Source of the DNA: Arion vulgaris | Lineage: Eukaryota > Mollusca > Gastropoda > Stylommatophora > Arionidae | DNA: 64,000 bases | Direction of reading: 5' to 3' | Assembly: GCA_020796225.1 (NCBI GenBank) | Contig: CM036759.1 | Span: 65,862,590-65,926,589 of the forward strand | Part shown: positions 1 through 8,291 of the stretch, piece by piece | Layout: every line of letters begins with the position of its first letter | How positions within the stretch are numbered: the stretch's first letter is position 1 | Notes under the pieces: model-generated | The model's database searches: none | What the model saw: the letters and a program-made list of their open reading frames with translations, nothing else | Told to the model about the DNA's origin: nothing | Position numbers and translations under genes: made by a program

Positions 1-205
1 CTACACTCCACTCTTTCCACTCCCATCTTGAACCACAAATTAAGATCGTATTTCTATTTTTTGTCTTTTTATTCTTCTGTATCACGCGCTGCCGTCTTTC
101 ACTCCATACAGAATTCCTCCACATTATTTTCTGTCCCAGTCCTCCTCTTTCCTCCCTGCATTCGTTTCTCAATAATTTCTCTATCTCTGGGGAGAGTTAC
201 CTCAT
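1..205. other. Unassigned AT/pyrimidine-leaning stretch
   Basis: No coding pattern, tRNA-like box or tandem repeat is recognised. It ends where the first LINE-tail motif and GA tract begin. Confidence 0.4.
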
Positions 206-274
206 TTTCCACTCATGAGGGAGAGACACTACAAAGAAGAGGAAGAAAAATGGAGAGATATGCGAGCGTGGTTA

Positions 275-720
275 TTAAGATGCAGTTGGGCAAACTACCT
301 AATTTTTACTACCCACATCGACGAAGATAGAGCAAAAGAGAGAAGAGAAAGAGAGAGAGAGAGAGACGAGAGAGACGAGAGAAGAGACGAGAGAGAGAGA
401 GAGGACGAGAGAGACGAGAAAGAGAGACGGAGAGAGAGACGAGAGAGAGACGAGAGAGACGAGAGAGAGAGAGAAAGAGATACGAGAGAGACAGAGGTAC
501 GTGAGAGAGACTGGAGAGACTAGAGAGAGACGAAGAGAGACGAGGACGAGAGAGACGAGGAGAGATGAGGACCAGAGAGACGAGAAAGAGAGAGATGGAA
601 AGAGAGAGACGAGAGAGAGATGGACGGGAGAGAGAGAGGAGAGAGACAAAGAGAGACGGGAAAGAGACTACCTAATTCGGCAAACTACCTAATTGTGTCT
701 ACCCACATCGAGAACGAATA
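275..720 (+). repeat. GA-rich low-complexity tract bounded by a LINE 3'-end motif
   Basis: Mostly GAGA and GACGAGA runs. On both sides lies the same short motif: a variant of 'cAAACTACCTAATT' followed by 'CCCACATCGAG' (about 292-322 and 680-713). The motif recurs beside other GA tracts at 1070-1105, 1406-1455 and 2124-2160. The LINE fragment at 1436-1790 has a similar sequence just after its stop codon, so the GA tracts probably grew from simple-repeat tails of that LINE family. Confidence 0.7.
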
Positions 721-792
721 AGCACAGAAGAGAGAAATAGAGAGAGATAAAGAGAGAGAGAGAAAGAGGATGTGGGTATTAAGAAGCGGTTC

Positions 793-1056
793 CGCCCGTA
801 TGGTGCCTGAGCCCGAAAGGAAAGCAAAGAATAGTAACACAGCAACCTAAAAGGCATGCCATAAGAGGCGACTGATGTAGAACTAAAAGAAGCTACTCTA
901 GTAAATAAAAAGCAACGCTGAAATCGGATGTGCTGGCCTAACTGGCGTATAACTGGCATAACGTATAATCGTTCTTAGGCTCAGATTACATACACGTCAC
1001 ACAGAGTGGTTAACAAGTGGTCGACATGGAGCGTTCGTTCGAAGAAGAAGAAGAGG
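793..1056 (+). mobile_element. SINE-B copy, near full length, GAA tail
   Basis: Short non-coding retroposon of about 250-265 bp. It begins with the family head (CGCCCGTATGG), has the conserved core 'AAGCAAAGAATAGTAACA' and 'CTAGTAAATAAAAAGC', then 'CTTAGGCTCAGATTACATA', and ends in a (GAA)n tail at 1041-1056. It sits inside the GA-linked LINE motif: GAAGCGGTTC before it resembles GATACGGTTG after it, a possible degraded target duplication. I see no convincing A/B box pair, so its promoter origin is unclear. Confidence 0.85.
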
Positions 1057-1069
1057 ATACGGTTGGACA

Positions 1070-1131
1070 AGCTATCCATTTTTTCCCACCCACATCGAGG
1101 CAGAGTGAGCAACGAAGAGAGAGATAGAGGA

Positions 1132-1174
<43 letters not shown>

Positions 1175-1317
1175 CAGAGAGAGAGACAGAGAGAGAGAGA
1201 GAGGCAGAGTGAGCAACAAGAGAGAGAGAGAGAAAGAGAGGCAGAATGAGCAACGAAGAGAGAGAGAGAAGAGAGAGAGGCAGAGTGAGCAACGAAGAGA
1301 GAGAGAGAGAGAAAGAG

Positions 1318-1363
<46 letters not shown>

Positions 1364-1405
1364 AGAAGAGAGAGAGCGAAAGGGAGAGAGAGCGTGAGAG
1401 AGAAG
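1070..1405 (+). repeat. GA microsatellite with embedded GCAGAGTGAGCAAC segments
   Basis: Long GA runs are broken at intervals by GCAGAGTGAGCAACGAAGAG, so the tract is a larger tandem repeat of motif plus GA run. It starts right after another copy of the CCCACATCGAG motif. Confidence 0.75.
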
Positions 1406-1435
1406 CTGATATTAAGATGCGGTTCGACACACTAC

Positions 1436-1790
1436 CTAATTTTTCTACTCACAGCGAGGAGGAAATCAGAAGCAGGGTGGGCATAACTGCATGCACCGAA
1501 TACATTGAAAGACAACAATTGCAGTGGTTCGGACATTTAATGAGAATGAAATACAACCAGCCACCAATAACAGCATACATAAAAAGAGATCAGGTACTAG
1601 AGCCAAGGGAAGACCAAGAAAAAGATGGATAGACAATATCAGGACCACACTAAATAAAACACGGATGTAACTCAACAAGGCGACTCATCTGGTTTCTGAT
1701 CGCAATTAAAGCTCCACTCCTACGCAGCAAGAGTGGACAATCAATTCCATCAAAAATGGGGAAAGACAAAACAACAATAAAATATCGAGG
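1436..1790 (+). pseudogene. 5'-truncated LINE: C-terminal end of the reverse transcriptase ORF
   Basis: The conceptual product has the usual C-terminal signature of animal non-LTR retrotransposons: QLQWFGHLMRM (about 1516-1550), then KGRPRKRWIDNIRTTLNK (1602-1655), then a tail ending HQKWGKTKQQ before a TAA near 1780. It is read in at least two frames, so it is broken. After the stop, ATATCGAGGAGGATGAAGC leads into a GA run, which links this family to the GA tracts of the first 2.3 kb. The upstream polymerase and endonuclease domains are missing. Confidence 0.8.
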
Positions 1791-1807
1791 AGGATGAAGC
1801 AAAGAAG

Positions 1808-1850
1808 GGAGAGAGAGAGAGAGAGGAAGAGAGAGAGAGAGTGAGGAAGC
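1808..1850 (+). repeat. GA tail of the preceding LINE
   Basis: A short imperfect GA run follows the LINE stop region. It is followed by another copy of the GCTGATATTAAGACGCGG motif. Confidence 0.65.
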
Positions 1851-1883
1851 TGATATTAAGACGCGGCTCAACAATGTGAGCGT

Positions 1884-1945
1884 ATGTAGCTGAAGCGGTA
1901 GTAAGCTCGATCATAACTCAGGCGTACCTGATTCAAACACCGCGG
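1884..1945 (+). mobile_element. tRNA-like SINE head, unclassified
   Basis: A tRNA-like layout: A-box-like TAGCTGAAGCGG, then GTACCTGATTCAAACACC with a B-box-like GATTCAAACACC about 45 bp downstream. No body or tail of a known family follows, so this is probably a SINE relic and not a tRNA gene. No acceptor-stem pairing is evident. Confidence 0.45.
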
Positions 1946-2123
1946 CAGGCAGTTTGGAAGCAAAGTTGTTCGCGTGGATTTTTACGAACGGTTAAAATAC
2001 ACATTACCATTCAGAAAGCAATAGAAACTATTGAACGTATAACTGGTGCTTAGAAAATCAACCACTTGTTTTCTGTGGTTGATGGTTACGTCCTGTAAAG
2101 GATATGACACGATTTTCATTTCG

Positions 2124-2240
2124 ACAAACTACCTAATTATTGTTCACCCACAGTGAGGGGGATACATCAAAGAAGAGCGAATGAGAGAGCGAGAGAGAGA
2201 GAGAGAGTGAGAGTGAAAGAAAGCCGATATTAAGTTGCTG
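2124..2240 (+). repeat. LINE-tail motif with GA run
   Basis: 'CAAACTACCTAATTATTG' and 'CACCCACAGTGAGGGG' precede a GA run (2180-2215), followed by 'GCCGATATTAAG'. This is the same arrangement as at 275-720 and 1406-1455. Confidence 0.65.
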
Positions 2241-2590
2241 TTCGACGCTCTGAAAGTAACACTCTGCAAACCGCACTCCATCTTTCTGCTAACATAGACG
2301 GAAGAATAAATGAAGAAAATATGAGGACGTGAAAGTAGATTGATGAGGAAAAAAAACACCTATTCTTTAATCGCTAAACGATTTTCTATTTCTGTTCCGA
2401 ACGCGACCCAGATCAGCAACCATCAGCAGTTTTCTTCCAGAAAGAAATAACAGGAAGAAACTTTCTTTCAATAAAGAACAATTACTTCAATTTGGTTGCA
2501 CGGCACAGCAGCAGCAGCAACAGCAGTAATCTCTTTTCTTTAAAATACAACAGGTTAGCCTTGACATTTGACAAGACATCATCAGTGTGA
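2241..2590. other. Unassigned stretch with a short CAG run
   Basis: No family recognised. A short imperfect CAG/CAA run lies near 2500-2530. Nothing coding. Confidence 0.4.
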
Positions 2591-2594
2591 AATG

Positions 2595-2969
2595 GGAGTC
2601 TTTGGGGTGTAGAGGTTAGGTGTACGCCTCTAGTTCTAAAGTTAGTTGGTTCGCTCCCTCGTGGAGCCATCGGAATATTTTTCTAGAGATCCATGATCTC
2701 AGTGTAGGTGAGATCGAGTTCCTAGTCCTATCGGAGACGGACGATAAAACGTAGCTCCCGTGTTCAAATTGAGCACTTAAAAGAGCCATTGGCAGTTAAA
2801 AATTGAGACGAGCAGGCTGGAAAGCCGCTGCCCAGGGGCAAAATTCATTAGGATAAAAATTAATAAATTCCTACACAATATCTTCAACCATCTTCAAAAT
2901 TACATCAGGGATACTCGACGGTGCTGTGGAGGTCGTGCATTGTCGCTGAGATCTTCCTGTGTAAGAAAG
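2595..2969 (+). mobile_element. SINE-A copy (tRNA-derived), 3' truncated
   Basis: tRNA-derived SINE. The A-box-like GGGGTGTAGAGG is near 2610 and the B box GGTTCGCTCCC near 2648, about 40 bp apart as in a tRNA. The body follows: CTCAGTGTAGGTGAGATCGA, then GCTGGAAAGCCGCTGCCC, then CGCTGAGATCTTCCTGTG. The copy stops before the usual (ATCA)n tail and abuts an inverted partial copy at 2970. Confidence 0.88.
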
Positions 2970-3148
2970 GGTGCTTAACTTGGATACGGAACCCACGTTT
3001 TATCGTCCGTCTCCGATAGGACTAAGAACACGATCAAACCTGCACTGAGATTGTGTATCTCTGGAAAAGTATCCCTATGGCTTCACGAGGAAGCGAACCG
3101 AGTACTTCTGGAACGAAGAGAGAGCACCTAGCCCCTACGTACAGATAC
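2970..3148 (-). mobile_element. SINE-A 5' part, inverted relative to the previous copy
   Basis: Reverse-oriented SINE-A head and first body segment (CCGTCTCCGATAGGACTA; B box complement within GGAAGCGAACC; A box complement in CTAGCCCCTACG). Together with 2595-2780 it makes an inverted repeat with arms of about 180 bp. Confidence 0.85.
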
Positions 3149-3244
3149 ATGGTACAAGGTTGGACTACAGGTTCCCTGGTATTTTAATTGGGGAGTAAAA
3201 TTACAAGTACATCGGAAGTCGGAGTAAGGCTCGCCTCAATGGCG

Positions 3245-3550
3245 AGGACAAATCATAGACCATCATAGGACACATCATAGGACACATCATAGGACACATC
3301 ATAGGACACATCATAGGACACATCATAGGACAAATCATATGACAAATCATAGGACAAATCATAAGACAAATCATAGGACAAATCATAGGACACATCATAG
3401 GACAAGTCTAGGACAATTCATATGACAAATCATAGGACAAATCATAGGACAATTCATAGGACAAATCATAGGACAAATCATAGGACACATCACAGGACAC
3501 ATCATAGGAAAATCAAAGGACAAATCATAGGACACGTCATAGGACAACAT
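3245..3550 (+). repeat. 12-bp tandem array, about 25 units
   Basis: The unit is AGGACACATCAT with frequent AGGACAAATCAT variants and a few shortened units. Just upstream, 3193-3240 matches 14149-14195 (ACAAGTACATC then GAAGTCGGAGTAA), so the array sits at the edge of a dispersed repeat. Confidence 0.9.
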
Positions 3551-3599
3551 CGGTCAGAAGTGTCACATTAGACGCAGTGACTAAGCCTGTTTGCCATTC

Positions 3600-4105
3600 T
3601 CAAGAAAATATGGAGTTCAAGAATGATCAGAGACAATACTAAGATAGTGATATATAACTCAAATGTCAAGTCTGTCCTTCTATATGAAGCGGAGACATGG
3701 AGAACAACTAAGGGAACACCAACAAATTGCAGACATTCATCAAATAGATGCCTGCGCAGGATACTTAATCTCCCATGGTATGACATGACTACAAATAAGG
3801 AGCTCTGGGATAGAACAGGACAACGACAGGTGGAACAAGAGATAAGGAGAAGAAAGTGGCGATGGATAGGACATACACTGAGGAAACCGCTAACAGGCTC
3901 ACAAGATAGGCTCTCCGATAGAACCCTCAGGGCAATAGAGGTAGAGGAAGACCCAGGAACACCTAGAGATGGGAGTTGGAGACGGAATGCAAGAAAATAG
4001 AGAGAGAGTGGAGAGATCTGGAAAAGTTGGCCTTGGATAGGCGGGCTTGGAAGGCCTTGGTTGCGTCCTATGCCTCCCTAGGGGCGTAGGGGAAGAAGAA
4101 GAGAA
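3600..4105 (+). pseudogene. LINE fragment: C-terminal RT region with 3' end
   Basis: The reading SNVKSVLLYEAETW, then a Cys-rich-like 'NRCLRRILNLPW', then RRRKWRWIGHTLRKP is the typical end of the reverse transcriptase in one animal LINE group. The open part runs 3623-4000, but the expected continuation (PGTPRDGSWRR, then LALDRRAWKALV in another frame near 4030-4065) shows frameshifts. It ends in a short GAA tail at about 4091-4105. The endonuclease and RT core are absent. Confidence 0.85.
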
Positions 4106-4430
4106 GAAATGTAGTGCATATAAAGAAGAATCTAACACTAATAAAAAGGAGAGGAAGAAGAAAAAGAAAGATGAAAATGAAATGAATTATCAAGAAGAAC
4201 GTGAAGAAAAGGACACACAAACGAAGAAAAAAAGAAAATCCAAAATTTGAGACATAAGAAATCAAAAACAAGAATTAAGAGGAAGAGAACGATTTAAACA
4301 AAATGAAGATGATGTTGAATATGAAAGGAAATGTACAACTAAATATGAAGAAAGAAGAAGAAGAAGAAGAAAAGAATAAAGAGAGGAGAAACAAGAAGAG
4401 GATGCATAGGAAGACAACGAATATTAAGAA
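4106..4430 (+). repeat. Purine-rich GAA/AAG low-complexity stretch
   Basis: A- and G-rich sequence with GAAGAAG runs between two LINE tails; probably the expanded and decayed tail of the first. Nothing coding. Confidence 0.55.
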
Positions 4431-4431
4431 G

Positions 4432-4720
4432 AGGCAGTAACTAGAAGTGGAACAAGAGATAAGTGCAGAAGGTGATGGATAGGAAACACACTGAGGAAAC
4501 CTCCTGAAAGCATCACGAGACAGGCCCTTTGATTGGAACCCCAAGGGTAACAGAAGTAACGGGAGACTCAGGAACACATGGAAACGGAAATTGGAAACGG
4601 AATGCAAGAAAATTGGAAGAGAATGGAAAGATATTGAAAAGATGCAGTTGGATAGAAGGAAGTGAAAAACCTTGGTTGCGAACCTACGCTCCCTAGGGAT
4701 GAAGGGTGGATAAGATGAAG
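4432..4720 (+). pseudogene. LINE 3'-end fragment, second copy
   Basis: Aligns by eye with 3830-4105: GAAGTGGAACAAGAGATAAG, then ACACACTGAGGAAACC, then CCTTGGTTGCGAACCTACG and GCTCCCTAGGG. Many substitutions and frame breaks; older than the copy at 3600. Confidence 0.75.
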
Positions 4721-4861
4721 TAGAGGCAGTAGACCAGTCAGAAAAATAAGACAAAAATAAGAAAGTAATGTCGAGAAAGGGAAAGAAGTAAAAACAACGA
4801 AAGAAGAAAAAACATAAAACTAATATCAGGACGGTTAGAAATATGGAGAAGAATTAAAAAT

Positions 4862-5248
4862 AAAGCATGAAATGCAAACATTCATCAACTGTTGTCTGCG
4901 CAGAATAGAGAAACTGAGATGGTATGATAGGGAACTATCATATGAAAAACTTATGGAGAGACCAAAACAGATTATAGTGAACCGAAGAGGTTAGAAAGAG
5001 ATGCTGGCGCTTTATATGACAGACTCTGAGAAAACGTGAGGGGAATGTAACAGGAGGAGTCCTTTCCTGAAACCCACAGGTACATCGAAAGAAAGGAGCC
5101 GAAAATACATGGAGACGGGATTTGGAAGCAGAGATCAGCAATATAAAGAAGAGCTGAATGGAGCTGCAGGAGAGAGATATTGGAGATAGATAGAGATAGG
5201 AAGACTTGGCATGAATTGGTTGAGGGCCTATGCCCCAATCCAGGTTAA

Positions 5249-5280
<32 letters not shown>
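4862..5280 (+). pseudogene. LINE 3'-end fragment, third copy, GA tail
   Basis: Related to the two upstream fragments (TTCATCAACTGTTGTCTGCG, then GGAGACGGGATTTGGAAGC) but with a different end, TATGCCCCAATCCAGG then AAAAAGGCAGAGAGAG, and a GA tail at 5253-5280. The same end occurs at 47495-47607 and 49480-49650, so it is a subfamily with a GA instead of a GAA tail. Confidence 0.75.
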
Positions 5281-5459
5281 TAATACACGTTGAGGTGAAC
5301 AGGAAAACTAGAGAAGAACAAATGAATAAGATAATTATGAAAAAGAACAACGAAAAAAGTGAAGAAAAAAAACTTGCACCGTACAAAAGTTGCAACAAAA
5401 GTCGCAACAAAATACCGAAAATAATGTTGTATCTGTTTCTATGGTTACCTGTCATCATA

Positions 5460-5741
5460 TTTATCTCTTCAATCTAGCTAGAACCGCCATTACAGTTTTA
5501 GAAAATGTATCAGAATTCAATTTCCAAATAATTCGTTTTATGGTGTATTTTTTTCTTCTTGTTGTTCAAATCGCATTTGTGGTTGTGCCAAGATGGTGTA
5601 TGATAAACGCCATGACATGCACTTTTCTTGTTGTTGTGAAGTCAACATCAACTGTATGTACGTTTTTATGCCACTTTACCGATATGGTGCAACACTTTCT
5701 AAACACTCTTCGTACATATATATATATATGTCAATGCGCGC
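5460..5741. other. Unassigned AT-rich stretch with a short TA run
   Basis: No recognised family or coding pattern. A short TATATA run lies at 5716-5728, just before the SINE-A head. Confidence 0.4.
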
Positions 5742-6193
5742 GTTCTCTGTGACGTAGCAGTTAGGTGCTTGTCTCTCATGCCACAGGTACCATGTTCGCT
5801 CCGTCTTGGAGTCATCTGGATATTTTCCAGAGACCCTTGGTCTTAGTGTAGGTGAGATAGAGTTCCTAGTCCTAACAGAGACAAACCGATAAAAAGTAGG
5901 TCCCTTGTTGAATTTGAGCAAGTAAAAGAACCATTGAAAGTTAAAAATCGAGAAGAGAAGGCTGGAAAGTCGCTGCGCAGGCAAAATTCATTAAAACATA
6001 TTAAAAGTTAAAATCCCTAAAATAATATTTTCAACATCTTCAAAATTACAACTGGGACCTTCGCTTGTGCTACGGAGTTCGTGTACTGCCGCTGAGATCT
6101 TCCTGTGTAAGAAAGAGATCGGAGCACACATAGCTACTCACCGAAGTGCAATGATGATGTCTTATCAATCAATCAATCAATCAATCAATCAAC

Positions 6194-6224
<31 letters not shown>

Positions 6225-6232
6225 CCAATCTG
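5742..6232 (+). mobile_element. SINE-A copy, full length with (ATCA)n tail
   Basis: Runs from a tRNA-like head (CTCTGTGACGTAGCAGTTAGG; B-box-like GTTCGCTCCG) through the body to the conserved 3' block (CGCTGAGATCTTCCTGTGTA, GATCGGAGCACACATAG, CTCACCGAAGTGCAATGATG) and a tail of repeated ATCA/ACCA at 6163-6232. Length of about 490 bp is long for a simple tRNA-SINE. It faces a second copy at 6317 tail to tail. Confidence 0.9.
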
Positions 6233-6316
6233 CTGTCACGACTAAACTTCTCTGTAATTGGTTCTCTTTTTATCTATTACAACACCTCTCCCTTTCTCTG
6301 GTTATATCTCTGAACT

Positions 6317-6757
6317 ATTGATTGATTGATTGATTGATATGACCATCATCACCGCATTTCGGTGAGTAACCATGTGCTTCGATTTCTTTCTTACACGGAA
6401 TGATCTCATCTGCACTGCATAACTTCGTAGCACCGGCGAGGGTACCCAATATAATTTTAAAGATGGTTGTGATATTTATGTAGGATTTTTATTTTAAAAT
6501 ACTTTCTAATGAATTTTACCCGGGCAGCGGCTATCCAACCTGCTATTCTCGATTTTGAAATGCCAAGCGTTCTTTATGTGCTCAAATTGAAGACGTGACC
6601 TACATTTTATCGTCCGTGTCAGATAGGACTAGGAACTCGATCTCACCTACACTGAGATCAGGATCTCTTGAAAATATCCAGATGGCTCCACGAGGAGCGA
6701 ACCTGATACCTTTGTCACATGAGACGTGCACCAAACCTCACGCCACAGAGACAACCT
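6317..6757 (-). mobile_element. SINE-A copy, full length, opposite orientation
   Basis: The reverse-strand copy begins here with the (TGAT)n complement of the tail and ends with the complement of the tRNA-like head (GAGGAGCGAACCTGA, then CACGCCACAGAGAC). Only about 85 bp separate it from the tail of the plus-strand copy. Confidence 0.9.
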
Positions 6758-6844
6758 CCCCATCACTCTTAAAAGAAATCAAGTCACATAGATATAACGC
6801 ATCAATAACATAAACAGTTAACCATCATTTTCTAGCATTTAATG

Positions 6845-7485
6845 AGACAGGTTCCCCACTAGGTTGTTACCTTGCAGTGTTAGTGGGTGGGGGCAGGGGG
6901 GCTTGCGTACCTCCATGAATCAGAAACCTATGCTTACAGAAGCTTTGCTCCTAGTAGGGACACTCATGCTAGAAAGAATGAAGGATAGAGGGCAGACGAA
7001 ATATGGCCTCTTGGTCCACCAGGTTGGGAATTTGGCAATGGGCCGATTCCTTTAAAAAAACATCACGTTACAGAAACAGAAGCAAGAAATACCATTGTTA
7101 CAACGGGTGAAGGGAGCGAGGTCAATCAAGCAACTGATTTCATGAAATGGGAAGACCAAATCCGTAAAGAAGTCTCCACCCAGACGACTAACCTTCAGAC
7201 AGCCAAATCCCTATTTGTTATTGGATGTTGGAATGTAAGAACTCTCTATCAGACCCACTAGATTTCATTCCAAATTTGCAAATATACTGGTTATAGTCTG
7301 CTATGCTTCAACAGAAGATGTAGAAGATGAAACAGCGGATGAGAAGAGAAGGCAAGGACGTCCAAAGGAAGCATGGAGAAGAACTGTGGAGAGAGAGTTG
7401 AAGGAGTGTGACCTGAGGTGGGAGACGGTTGGTAGAAAGCAGCAGAACGGCAACAGTGGAGGTCTCTGTAGTGGTAATGACCGAG
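6845..7485 (+). pseudogene. LINE with 5' region joined to its C-terminal tail (internal deletion)
   Basis: The 5' part (6845-7200) is G-rich and leader-like. It leads to VIGCWNVRTLYQT near 7218-7257, which matches the start of an APE-type endonuclease. After a stop, VIVCYASTEDVEDE (about 7288-7328) resembles a second endonuclease block. The reading then jumps directly to RRQGRPKEAWRRTVERELKE (about 7348-7405), the end of the RT ORF. Most of the endonuclease and the whole RT core are therefore missing, while both ends are kept. The 3' end passes into a GATA-rich tract. Confidence 0.75.
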
Positions 7486-7695
7486 ATATGATGATATAGA
7501 TAATATGAGATGATAATGAGATATAGATAGATATAGATAGAAAAGATAGATATAGATAGATATAGATAGATAGATAGATATAGAGATATAGATGATAGAT
7601 GATATAGATAGAATAGATAGATAGATAGAATGAAGATATGATAATATGATAGATATGATAGATATGATAGATATAGATAGAATGAGAAGGTGAAG
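7486..7695 (+). repeat. GATA/GATATA microsatellite
   Basis: Runs of ATAGATAGATATAGATAG follow the LINE end. The related LINE tail at 52440-52725 also ends in a short GATATAGATAGAT run, so this is best read as an expanded LINE tail. Confidence 0.8.
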
Positions 7696-7759
7696 GACGG
7701 GTAGGGTAAACACATCATAATTACAACAGGCCGCAGCCCTCGTCAACAGAAGGCCTACT

Positions 7760-8150
7760 AGCTCAGAAGGGAAATCGAAAATTCCTGTTTTATGGTGGCT
7801 GGTTTGTGTGTATGTTTGAAAGAACCTTTACGCTTTTTGCAATGTTATAGTCAATTCTAAGCGTTCATTGTTATTTATTGATGAAAAATGTGAATAATAT
7901 TGATATTCTTTAGTGTTATACTTAACTTGTAACATAATATAACCTTGATTTAGTAAGTCATGATGTTTTTAAAATGAATTAGTCTATAAACAACAACATT
8001 GGAATGTGAGGTCACGCGACTGGAATGTGAGGTCACGCGACTGGAATGTGAGGTCACGCGACATGTGGTCTTATTTCCTCGAATTTTTACTTGAGCCCGC
8101 CGGCCGTATGTTATCGGAGGCCATGAAACGGGCAAAGTAATGAAGGAGAG
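7760..8150 (+). mobile_element. Element E, copy 1 (dispersed repeat of unknown class)
   Basis: Begins GGCCTACTAGCTCAG and ends near CTTGAGCCCGCCGG then TATGTTATCGGAGGCCA. The same order of blocks recurs at 18816-20700, including TTATTTATTGATGAAAAATG and ACATAATATAACCTTGATTT. No ORF, terminal repeat or tRNA-like box is evident. Here one segment is tripled (8000-8062); in copy 2 other segments are expanded. Confidence 0.75.
8000..8062 (+). repeat. 21-bp tandem triplication inside element E
   Basis: Three perfect units of TGGAATGTGAGGTCACGCG plus AC. The matching part of copy 2 (ACTGGAATGCGACGG near 20585) has a single unit. Confidence 0.95.
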
Positions 8151-8291
8151 AAAAAAGACAGAAAGAAGCATAGCTACATGGCACGGAACATTGTTAATTT
8201 TTTTAACTATAGTACGTACTCGGGACAGATGTTACTGAAAAAACATGATCGCCTACACGAGCCGATATCATATAAAATGATGTTCTACACT

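Noticed and set aside
6840..6905. G-quadruplex in the G-rich leader of the deleted LINE
   Set aside because: Three close G runs are visible but a clear fourth is not; no further support.
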